From: Platanthera guangdongensis | Lineage: Eukaryota > Streptophyta > Magnoliopsida > Asparagales > Orchidaceae | Length of the DNA: 64,000 nucleotides | Assembly: GCA_039583875.1 (NCBI GenBank) | Contig: CM077158.1 | Location: 236,398,453 to 236,462,452 of the forward strand | Direction: 5' to 3' | Shown here: one piece after another, positions 21,813-31,253 of the stretch | How the letters are laid out: each line of letters opens with the position of its first letter | How positions within the stretch are numbered: position 1 is the stretch's first letter | Position numbers and translations under genes: made by a program | Notes under the pieces: model-generated | What the model was told of the DNA's origin: nothing | The model's input: the letters and a program-made list of their open reading frames with translations, nothing else | Database searches by the model: none

Positions 21813-24800
21813 ATGGCTGTGTCAGTTGCTGTTCTTGCTGCTATGAAGTTTGATGCCGGTTTTGACATCGATATGGAATCATTCAGCACGACTGACCAGA
21901 TGTTTCAAGATATATTGGGATTGTTCAAAGACCAGAACTTGACTGCCATAATGACCACCAGGATCAAGTTGGCATTTGATGAGATAAAGGAGTGGGTTTA
22001 TACTGCCCATAATCAAGATAACTCCACCATTGTTGCGTCTATAGCTGGAACTCAGGTACCCTTGACTCCAACCATTCTATCAGAAGTTTTTAGACTGAGA
22101 AATGGAGAAGATATTGCCGAGTTATTTGGAGATGAGTATTCTGCACTGCTTGCCAAAATGGGTCATCCAGAGGGAAACCCTAGCAAGCTCTTCAAAAGGA
22201 ACCTGTCTGTAGAATATAGGTTCATGGCAGATGTGGTTGGGAAAGTGCTACTGGCAAAGCACTCTGCCCATGATACAATATCAAGATATCAGCTCTGCCT
22301 CATGGGAGCTCTTGTGGACAGAAAGAATCTGAATTGGGGAGAGATTTTCTTTGACCTCATCAAAAAGAAAATCAACAAAAGTTTTGTTAACTTTGGGAGA
22401 ATTCTTGGAGTGTTTCTGCAGCACAGGTGCCCTGCCTTGCTGGTCTCCTCTGGAATTCATATAAATGCCTCCAAGAGACTGTCATGTGCCCTCTTTGGAA
22501 AGTGGGACAGGCAAATCAGCAAGCCTAGCAGGCCTTCCTCCAGTACCCCTTCAGGCACAAGGACTCTAAGAGTCACTCCTCCACAGGTCTCTGCCCCTGC
22601 AGATGACCTGGCTGCTGTTGCTGCCTCTCCTCCTCCTCCAATTCCATCCCTTCCCCTACCATCCACCATTCCAGCTCCATCTACCATCATCATATCCAGC
22701 CCATCTCCAACATCAACACCTTCTCCAGAACCTAATCTACCTCCACCAGCAGACCAATTCCACCCATTATTCTCCTACCCCCCACCTGATGTCACCTCAT
22801 CACCCTCTCATCCATCCTTCACCCTACTTGATGATTCCTTTATGGATGATTCCCCATAATCTCCTCCTGAGTTACCTTCCTCCTCCACTTCATTTCAAGA
22901 CCTCCTACACCAAATCATAGATCAACCAACATTCACCCCATCTATCTCCATCCCTCTATCCTCCATATCCACCTTGCCAACACCTCAGCCATCCCTTCCA
23001 CCATTCACCAGCTCTCCACTACCAGAACCCTCAGCTGCTCCTATACCTTCTACCTCTGCTCCAGCTCTTGAGCAAGTAGACCTCCCAGCCCTTGCTGACA
23101 GGCTGTATGAGCTGCTTGCCCCCAGACTCTCTCTGCTGTTGGAGACCTCCTTGGCTCCACTCCACCTGTCAGTGGCAGCCCTTTCTGCCAGGCTCTCTTC
23201 TCTCTTCCCTCAGGCAGCACCTTCAGTAGTGTGCCTTGATGCAGACATGTCTGCATCTAGGCAGTGGGAGATGCCATATGAAGTGAATCTTCATGCTGCT
23301 GCTGCTGCTGCTATTTCTGTAAGCTGTCTGTCTGCTGCTGCTGTTACTACTGCTTCTTCTGCTGCTCCTCCTCTTGCTGATGTTGCTGTGCCTCAAGCAC
23401 AAGTTCCTCCTGCTGCTGCAGTCCTTGCAATAGACCTCAGGTCTTTGCTATCAGTCTTTGATTCTGCTTACTTCAGCTGTCTGCCAGAGGTCAATGCTGT
23501 CCAGCCTCCAGAAGATTTATCCAAGGCACTTGTGCCTTTTTCCTGCTGTGACCCTAGCATTATCACCTCCTTTGTAAATTCAGTAATTGCTGCTGCTGAA
23601 AATAATGATGTTGCTGCTTCTGAAGAAAGAATTGTTGTTGCTTCTGAGAATGTTGATATTGCTGCTACTGCAAATATTGATACTGCTGCTGAAGTTCCTA
23701 TTATTGCTGATGAACCAATTTACAAGGACATTCTGATGACAGAGGCACCTGAATTTGAGCCTTCTGCAGTCCTTGATGATATTCCTTCTGTGTCTGTTAC
23801 TGTAAGTGAGACTGTTACTGCTGTTGTCACCTCTCCAGTATCTGTTGCTGTTGTTGTTGTTACTACTTCTACTCCATATGCTGATGTCTCTGCTGTTACC
23901 ATTTCAACACCTGCTGCTACAACTTATGTCTCATCTGCTTCAGTTCAACTCAAGAAGGATCTAATGAAGAAAATAGATGCTCTCTATGATGAGCAGAGTT
24001 CTGAGAGTGATGAATTTAGAACAGACTCTGATGACTCCTCTGCTACCATTGCCAGGAAAAGAAAGGCAAGGAGCAAAGCAATGAAGAGGGTACCTCCTGC
24101 TAAAGTTAAGGATAACAATGATATCCCATATTACATTCTACATGACTGCCCAATCACTGAACACTGGATGCAATACTCCAAGAACCAGCTGAAAGCAATG
24201 AAGAAAAAGAGAAAATATGAGAAAGGTTCATCCCAATTCCAGCACTCTCATCCTCCTCCACCACCTCCTCCTGATGCAGGTGCAGGTGGAAGCTCTGCAG
24301 CTCAACCCCCAGCCAGAAATCAGGCTCCCTATCAACCTCATGCCAGATCCTACCACAGGGAAAGCCAATCCAGGGGTTCACATTCTAGGAGAGGAGGATA
24401 TAAAGGTAATCAAAGAGATATTCAAGTCTACTCCAAAGGTTATTCCAAGCAGCACCCATATTCTAGGGGAGGACAAATTTCTTCTGATACAACATCTGGT
24501 CCTTTCCCTTACAAGCTGAAAGATACTGTGTCTGCCAGACCTCCTCAAGACAATCCCTCCAACAGGTATGAACCACCTGTATCCTTTGAGGATCCTGAAA
24601 ACAATCCAGCTGCTTGGACTGCCAGATTAAAGGAATTAGTTGCACTGGACCAAATTAAAAAGGCTAGAGAACAAGGAATAGATTCTTCCAACATTTCAAC
24701 CATGTCTGAACAGAGACAGAAAGATCTAGAGAGATATGCTTCAAGTAAATTCTTTGATGCTGACAGATATATGGAATTACATCCTGAAGCTGTAGTTCCC

Positions 24801-24911
24801 AGGCATAAAAAACAAACATATTTGGGTGCAGCAGATGATACCAGGTCAAACAAAGAAGCCCTCAATCCTAACAGAGAGATTAAACTTGTTAAAGGCAAAG
24901 AGAAGAAATGA
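21813..24911 (+). pseudogene. env-like ORF of element B (single in-frame stop)
   Basis: This is the extra Sirevirus ORF after pol. ATG 21813 is chosen for its good context (CCATGG) and because the homology with C and D begins about here (conserved AHDTIS near 22267-22284). Residues 1-235 form a globular-looking domain resembling the plant 'putative plant transposon protein' type. A long proline/serine/alanine-rich part follows, then a lysine-rich C-terminal third. One TAA at 22857-22859 interrupts an otherwise open frame of 1033 codons; a single C-to-T change at a CAA codon would explain it. No membrane segment is obvious to the eye in the first domain. Function unknown. Confidence 0.8.
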
Positions 24912-25065
24912 TATTGTAAGGTGACAATTTCTGTGATTTCTGATTATCTGGATGCCATATATATCTCTGTGATTCTGCAATGTCTAGCTGTTATTTTTCT
25001 GCTTTGATGCTTGTATGTTGTTATTTAAAATTTTTCCAAAGTCTGTAAATAGTAATCCTAACCCA

Positions 25066-25078
25066 AATAGGGGGAGAT
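25066..25078 (+). other. Polypurine tract of element B
   Basis: AAATAGGGGGAGAT lies directly before the 3' LTR (TGTTGG at 25079). Confidence 0.88.
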
Positions 25079-26623
25079 TGTTGGAACACCCTATTACTAA
25101 TTTGGGTCAGGATCACTATGTCTCTAGGAACCTTTGCGTGACCTCCTGTATAGCTCAATAGGTCAATTAGAATTGAGTCTAAGGGTTAGAAGTCTAGGTT
25201 TGGAAGCTGCCCTGAAGACCAAGATTTTGTATTTGGAGACTAAGTCATATCGTCGAGCTCAGCACGACGATTCGTCGAACTCCGATCGACGATCGTCTAG
25301 CTCAACCTCGATAGATCGTCGATCTCCATTCGACTATCATCTAGCTCAACTTCGACAGATCGTCGAACTCCATTCGACGATCGCTGAGCTCAACTTCATT
25401 ATATCGTCGAACTCCATTTGACGATTGGTGAGCTCAGGTCGACGATTTTGACTCTGCTTTGGATCTTTATCTCTGAGCTCAGTTCGACGATCTTGGAGCT
25501 CAGATCGACGATATTTTGCTGCTGTATGTTTCCAGATCGCTGAGCTCAGCTCGACGATAGCAGAGCTCAGTTCGACGATTTCAGATAACTTCCAGGATGT
25601 TTCTAAATTCAAATTCAAATCAGTCAAGGAGTTATTCTGCAATTAATTCAGAGATTTCCTAGCCGTTTTCATTCATTTCTGGACCAAGTTTCAAGGGATT
25701 TTTCAAGGAATATTTCTGTGGACTTTCCTCCAGAAGATATTTCGCAATTAAGGATGCAATCAATGCAGGCTAACGGCTATTCTTGACAGAGAATGTTATT
25801 CTATTCTGTACCAGAGAATAAAAGACAGAATTTTTGAATCACTCAAAGAACAGAGAGTACAGAGACACATTCAAAAATATTCTGTCAAAAAGAATTCTGA
25901 AGAACACTCATCCAAGGAGATCAAGCTTTCAAAAATCTTCAGATCTCTTTAGTTTTCAAACTGTTCAAGGCCAGCATATTTTCAAGACTCCAGACATTCA
26001 ACATTTCAGCTATTGCTGAAATCATCTATTGCTGGAGTTCAATCTTTGAAGGCCTATCACCCTCAGCAAAGCTTTTCTTCCTGAAGATCTCAAGGATTCA
26101 GGGGGAGCTTTGACATCAACAATCCACATAGTCTTCTCAGTTGTTTAAGAAAGAGAAGACTTCCATCACTCTCTCACCCCCTCTCTGTAAAGGGTTTCTC
26201 AAACTCCCTTCAAAAGTTTGAGCTTGGTTTTTGAGCACCTTGTCAAAAGCTCATTGGTGGCAAGACACCTGATCAAAAAATCTGCCTTGGTTTTTGAGCA
26301 CTTTATCAAAAGCTCATTGGTGCCCAGGACACCTGATCAACTCATCCTGCAGTGGATTCCTACCTAGGGTGGTAGAAGAGTGGATGTACCCAAGTTTAGG
26401 GGAACCACTATATTTCCTTGTGTCTTCTGGTTTTGCTTGCGTTTATGTTTGTTTCTGTCCTTGATTTTTCTGTGCTTAGCTTTTGTTTAACTTAGTGCTG
26501 TGATTAGATTTATTATTGCTTCCCTGCTCACTCTTATCACAACAATTGTTGTAAAAGTTTTCAAAGCACCATATACTCTATTCAGCCCCCCTCTAGAGTA
26601 TATCAGATCTAGCTGCTCTTTCA
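25079..26623 (+). repeat. 3' LTR of element B
   Basis: The LTR is 1545 bases. It carries the same palindrome cluster (about 25249-25582), a TATA box changed to TGTAAAG near 26186-26192, a shorter C run than the 5' copy, and ends CTCTTTCA. Confidence 0.95.
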
Positions 26624-26628
26624 CAGTG
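26624..26628. repeat. Right target-site duplication of element B (CAGTG)
   Basis: This is the second copy of the 5-bp duplication; the partner is at 1298-1302. Confidence 0.95.
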
Positions 26629-27584
26629 TGGATCGCTACAAGGCCCGCCTGGTGGCCAAAGGTTTCACTCAGACCTATGGTGTTGATTACTTCGATACCT
26701 TCTCTCCCGTGGCTCGTCTCAGCACCATTCAAGTCCTTCTGGGGATTGAAATATCTAGGAATCCCAACTCCATGGTCCTTTCCCAACGGAAGTATGCTCT
26801 TGATCTTTTAAAGGAGGCAGGATTGACTGGTGCTAAACCTGCACGTTGTCCTATAGCTGCTGGAGAAGACAAAACTTGGATAGATGACTCGCCTCTTCTA
26901 TCCGATCTTACGAGGTACCGGCGTCTGGTGGGCAAGCTTATTTATCTCATGGTAATCAGACCCGACATCTCTTATGTTGTTGGCAAGGTGAGATAGTTCA
27001 TGCAAGCTCCTAGGGAGTGTCATCTACAATCTACCCTGAGGATATTAGAGTATATTAAAGCAGCACCATGGAAAGGACTCCTCTTTCAGAAGAATGGTCA
27101 CCTAAGGGTTGAAGCGTACTCTGATTCAAGTTATGTTGATGATAAAGGGGACCGCAAATCGACATCAGGTTTCTGCACGTTTGTTGGAGGCAATCTTGTG
27201 AGTTGAAAGAGCAAGAAACAGACTATGGTTTCCAGGTCTAGTGTAGAGGCGGAATATCGCAGCATGGCATCGACTACATGTGAGTTGAAATGGTTGCGGG
27301 CTCTCATGCTTTATTTAGGAGAGGTTTACAACTATCCTCTTCATATGTTCTGTGACAACAAGGCCGCGATATACATTTCCAAAAATCCGATCTTTCATGA
27401 GAGAACAAAATGCATAGAAGTCGACTGTCATTTTATTCGGGAAGAGATATTGAAGAAACAGATTTGCACTCTGTTCTTCACTTCCGACAACGAGTTGGCA
27501 GACGTCTTCACCAAGCCGGTGTCCGCTTCCTTTTTCCACATCTACGACGAGCTGGGCATGATTGATATCTATGCTCCAGCTTGA
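26629..27584 (+). pseudogene. Element A: 3' part of copia pol (RT remnant, RNase H)
   Basis: This continues from 1302. The RT starts ([29 protein letters not shown], read in two pieces near 26633-26730) but then jumps to [20 protein letters not shown] near 26742. The central RT, including the expected YVDD motif, is therefore deleted. Further on are the RT/RNase H connection ([10 protein letters not shown]) and the RNase H core (AYSDSSYVDDKGDRKSTSG, about 27115-27175). The end is ELADVFTKP ... MIDIYAPA, with TGA at 27582-27584. Stops: TAG near 26994-26996 and TGA near 27207. Confidence 0.9.
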
Positions 27585-27591
27585 GGGGGAG

Positions 27592-28032
27592 TGTTGCAGG
27601 ATGGAGGTCGGGCGGTCTATTGCTGTTCGGAGACCGGGCGGTCTGGAGGTTTCTCTTAGCCGGTCTGTGTGCCGGGCTGTTACTGTTTGGTATCCCAGCG
27701 GTCAGGCGGCTTGTCTCAGATGACTTGGAGACCGGGCGGTCTAGCGGTCTCCTGTGACGGCTTGCTCTCTGTGTGGTTGTTCTCTCCTCCTGTTGGTGGT
27801 CGGGCGGTTAGCCGGTTTGTCTAACCGCAAGGCTTGTCCAGTTTGTCTTTTTGTAAAGCCGCATATACTTGTAAATTTTTAGTCCCACATTGCTTAATTG
27901 TAATCTCTCTCATCGCCTTCATTCTATAAAAGGGAGGCTATACCATTGTAATTGATACTTTTTTTGGATAATAAAGTTTACATTACTCCAATTTTTCGGT
28001 CTATTATTTTCTCTTTGCACACACCACTTTCA
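27592..28032 (+). repeat. 3' LTR of element A
   Basis: It starts TGTTGCAGGATGG after the purine tract TTGAGGGGGAG and ends ACCACTTTCA, 441 bases in all. The U3 has repeated GACCGGGCGGTCT-type palindromes (27605-27800). The TATA box TATAAAAG is at 27925-27932 and AATAAAG near 27970 may be the poly(A) signal. What follows (GAAGACAG...) is the inside of element D's LTR, so A appears to be inserted there. Its 5' LTR must lie left of the window. Confidence 0.8.
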
Positions 28033-29395
28033 GAAGACAGAAAATTTTACTAAGTAAAATTGTGTCGAGACAAATCAACTGTCTTGACACAATGAAGAAG
28101 TAAAGATGTTGACACAAGGCAGAACGAAAGATGTCGACACCCGGTAGAATAAAACATGTCTACACTAAGCAGAATAAAAGATGTCGACACAGACAATGCT
28201 TGTGTCAAGACAAATCAACTGTCTCGACACTCTCAAGTTTCAGTTGAAAATTCCTTCAAGTAGAATTGTGTCGAGACTGTTAAGATGTCTCGATACAAGT
28301 GTCGACACACTTTGGACATCTTGACACTTATGTTGCAGAAAATGTGTTGAGTTAACACAGAAGCGCCAAGATGGCTCAGAACTGTCACATCAAGTGCATG
28401 AATGAGTTATTTCGACTGAAACAGATTGAAGGAGAATTTTGAAGTATGATGTCAGATGCTGATGTCATCATTCAGTAACTACCCATATATGAAGGCTATA
28501 AATAGAGGTGTGGTCCACAACAACAACAAGAAGAGAGAATCGATCAAGCAAATAGGATGTCCTCATTTCTTATTCTGATTCCGAGGAGGAGGAAGAAGAT
28601 GAAATTCTTCAAGAAAATCTTCAGATCCTTTATACAAGTCGATCTGAAGATCAAGGTGGATCTGATCTACAATTTCTTCAAGGTTATCAATCCGATCAAC
28701 ATCAAGAAGATATGAGATTCAGAAATGCAACTTATCAGCCAGCCAATTTATCAAGAAGAAATTCATTACTGTTGATTGAAGAATCTGTGCAAACAGATAA
28801 GTCAGATTACAGAAATTTTGTTTTCTGAGAATTTATTCTTTATACTTTACCTCTTTATTTTGCAAGATCTCCTAGAGATCTGAGTGGGTAGGAGATCTTA
28901 TCTCTGAGTTGTAAGCCTAATTTATAAAGGCTGAGGTAGGGTTCTTGAGGAACCTGAGGTAGGTGATCTTGGGTGAATCACTGAGTTGTAAGCCTATTTT
29001 ATAAAGGCTGAGGTAGGGTTCTTGAGGGACCTGGCATAGGAGATTAGGAGAATCTCTGAAGTAGGATCTGGTGGTCTAAGTGTAGGTTTCTTAATAGAAA
29101 CTGATCATGTAAGATCTCTGGATCTGTGTTAAAGACGAGGAGCTATAACCTTATCTAGCGCATTGTTAGTGAGGAAGAAGGGGGAAAGTGGATATACCCT
29201 AGATAGGGGAACCACTATAAATTTTTTGTGTGATGTGTGCTGTGAATTGATGTTGATTGTGCTGTGTTTTGAATTCTCAAGCTGCTAAAATTGTGAAGTG
29301 ACAAAAGATTTGCTAAAGTATTTTAAAACAATCACCTATTCATGCACCCCCCCCCCCCCCTCTAGGTGATAGTCTACCTATAGGATTAACTTTTA
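28033..29395 (+). repeat. Element D: 5' LTR, remaining 3' part
   Basis: It matches the D 3' LTR from about 45006 onward to about 45310, then continues to CTTTTA before the PBS. The first ~480 bases of the LTR are missing and are expected left of element A. It contains GTGTCGAGAC/GTCGACAC motifs (28060-28330), a TATA box (TATAAATA, 28497-28504) and a run of C near 29346-29360. The expected terminal CA is TA here. Confidence 0.85.
28060..28330. repeat. Palindrome cluster in D 5' LTR
   Basis: Copies of GATGTCGACAC and GTGTCGAGACAAATCAACTG paired with GTCTCGACAC. This is the C/D family motif in more diverged form. Confidence 0.75.
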
Positions 29396-29397
29396 AG

Positions 29398-29412
29398 TGG
29401 TACCAGAGCGAG
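29398..29412 (+). other. Primer-binding site of element D
   Basis: TGGTACCAGAGCGAG, two bases after the LTR end. It is an initiator tRNA-Met type site with one change (C for T). Confidence 0.85.
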
Positions 29413-29476
29413 ATTATTCAAGAAAGACTTAACAGTCTGAAAAATATCCAAAAGGTATTAGAAAAATATTAGATCT

Positions 29477-29516
29477 ATGGCTTCTGAATCAAACAGAGAA
29501 CTCAGTTGATGGCGAT
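29477..29516 (+). pseudogene. Element D gag, first codons, cut by a solo LTR
   Basis: ATG at 29477 starts MASESNREL. The reading ends at the TCAGT duplication, where a solo LTR is inserted. The frame resumes at 31254 exactly in phase with homology to element C Gag. Confidence 0.85.
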
Positions 29517-31248
29517 GATGCTGATATGGTCGTGGATCCCCATCATAGAGAGTTCATGGATTGAGATGGTCATTGCCGCAAGCTCGAAGATGGGAGTCTA
29601 CCACAATGTTTCTTCGCCAACACCGCCGCCGCTACATGTTTTGCTCGTCGTACGCCGTCGCCAATAAATAAATTATATAATTATAAATTATATAATTATA
29701 TATTTTATCATTTATATTTTAGTAATTTTATTTTTAAGCAATTTTATTTTAAGAGTTTATTTCATTTCATATATTATGATGAGTGCTTATAACCATCATG
29801 TGTTGTTTTGATTATTTCATTTCATATGTAAGATAGGTGCATATAACCATCAAGAGTGGTTTAATTTTCAAGGGTGAAGATTGAGTGGTGTAGCTTATAT
29901 ATAGGTCATGTCATGAAGGATTTTGTAGAGAATGAATGAAAATTGAAACCCTAACCTTGCTTGAAGATTTCCCTCCTCCTCTCCTCTCCTCCTCCTCCCA
30001 AAATTTCAGCCACCCCCTTGTCTCCTTCCTCTTTGGTCGTCGGCCACCGCCCTCCTCCTCTCTATCTCGGCTTTCCTCTTCCCCTCCTCTCCCTCTCTAT
30101 ATTCGGCCACCTCCCCCTCCTCTATCTATTTCCTGGCCACCTCTCCTCCTCCTTCTCCTCCTCGTCCTTTGCTAACCTTGGCCACCCCTCCCTATTCTCC
30201 AACCCGAGCCCCAACTCCCTCCAAAACCACCGGCCACCTCCACCCCCCAAGAAAAATGAGCCCATCCCCCTTGCCAACCCTAGCCGGCTTAGCCCAAGCT
30301 GCCACCCCTCCCCTCATTTCCCCTCTCTCACGGCCTCCACCCTCTCCACTAACCAAACCCGGCCACCAACAACACCACCTGACCTTTTCCTCAACACCCA
30401 AACCGCCGGCCCCCACATCTCTCCTCTAGCCGCCAACCACTCATCATCTTAAGTAAAATAATCCACCATCTTTTCTCTCACCACTTTCCTTATATATCTT
30501 GGGTTTCCATATTCTCCCACTTCTAGGGTATTGCAAAAGGAAAACGGCGAGCGTCTCCATTGTCCGGCACGAATCCGTGGAGTTTGCGTGGAAATAGAAA
30601 ATCAACCATCATCATGTGTGATTCCTCCACTCATCTTGTGGACGGACTTATTGGGATTTGGTAACGACTCTTAGACATCTCTTGTGAGATTTCCTCTAAA
30701 ATTATTTGTGAGATTTTGGTGGAATTAGAAGGCTAGTAATTAGTCCTGATTTATATTGAATGTTGTGCGTAATTAAATCTGATTTTTAAGCATTGTTATT
30801 CCGAATATTTTCGTATAAATTGGAGCGGGTAAATTTCATGAACGCTTGTAGAAATCGGTTTACTTAGCCTTGATTTCTTTGGTGTTCAAGCGATTTGGCA
30901 ACCCTCGTATTAATTAATCTTGGGATTAATTTGGACTTAATTTTAAATCACTATTTTAGTCCGGAATTTCTCATTTTGGAATTGTAAATGTTTGCAAATA
31001 ATTTAATTTGAATTGCTAATTGTCCGGACTGGGTAGGTCCTTTTCGCTTGAGCGAACATTGCCATATAGCCCTTGTTCAATCTCTATAAGGAGTAACGAC
31101 CCTTTGCGGTGATTGTTGTGGAAATTGTAGCATCAATTGTTTGAGTATTTGATAGTGCTTCGTAGTGAAACCACGCGCTAGATATTTATTTTAGTTGTCA
31201 AACCTAAGAACGCGTAGTTTAATCCGTCAAAACCATGAGCCTGCATCA
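29517..31248 (+). mobile_element. Solo LTR of an unrelated LTR retrotransposon
   Basis: A 1732-base insert starting TGATGGCGATG and ending CCTGCATCA, flanked by TCAGT at 29512-29516 and 31249-31253. The TG...CA ends with short inverted repeats, the 5-bp duplication and the lack of any internal coding sequence make it a solo LTR. A TATA-like TATATATAGG near 29896, the CT-rich leader at 29965-30180 and a proline-rich open frame (29961-30452) are features of the LTR, not genes. It is AT-rich at 29660-29830. The orientation is taken from the TATA box. The parent family (perhaps Ty3/gypsy) is not identified. Confidence 0.85.
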
Positions 31249-31253
31249 TCAGT

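Larger units (their letters stand above)
1303..26623 (+). mobile_element. Element B: large Sirevirus-type copia retrotransposon, split by element C
   Basis: A complete LTR-to-LTR insertion: LTRs at 1303-2851 and 25079-26623, both starting TGTTGGAACACC and ending CTCTTTCA, flanked by the 5-bp duplication CAGTG (1298-1302 and 26624-26628). The inside reads PBS, gag, pol, spacer, env-like ORF, polypurine tract. This order, the initiator-Met primer site and the extra ORF after pol are typical of the Sirevirus (SIRE/Maximus) lineage. Without the 13.1-kb element C the insertion would be about 12.2 kb. All three coding parts carry at least one stop or frameshift, so the copy is not autonomous. It is inserted in the RT region of element A. 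Confidence 0.95.

Noticed and set aside
29961..30452. Proline/serine-rich frame of 163 codons as a host gene
   Set aside because: It is inside the solo LTR, downstream of its TATA box, in CT-rich leader sequence; there are overlapping frames in all three phases.
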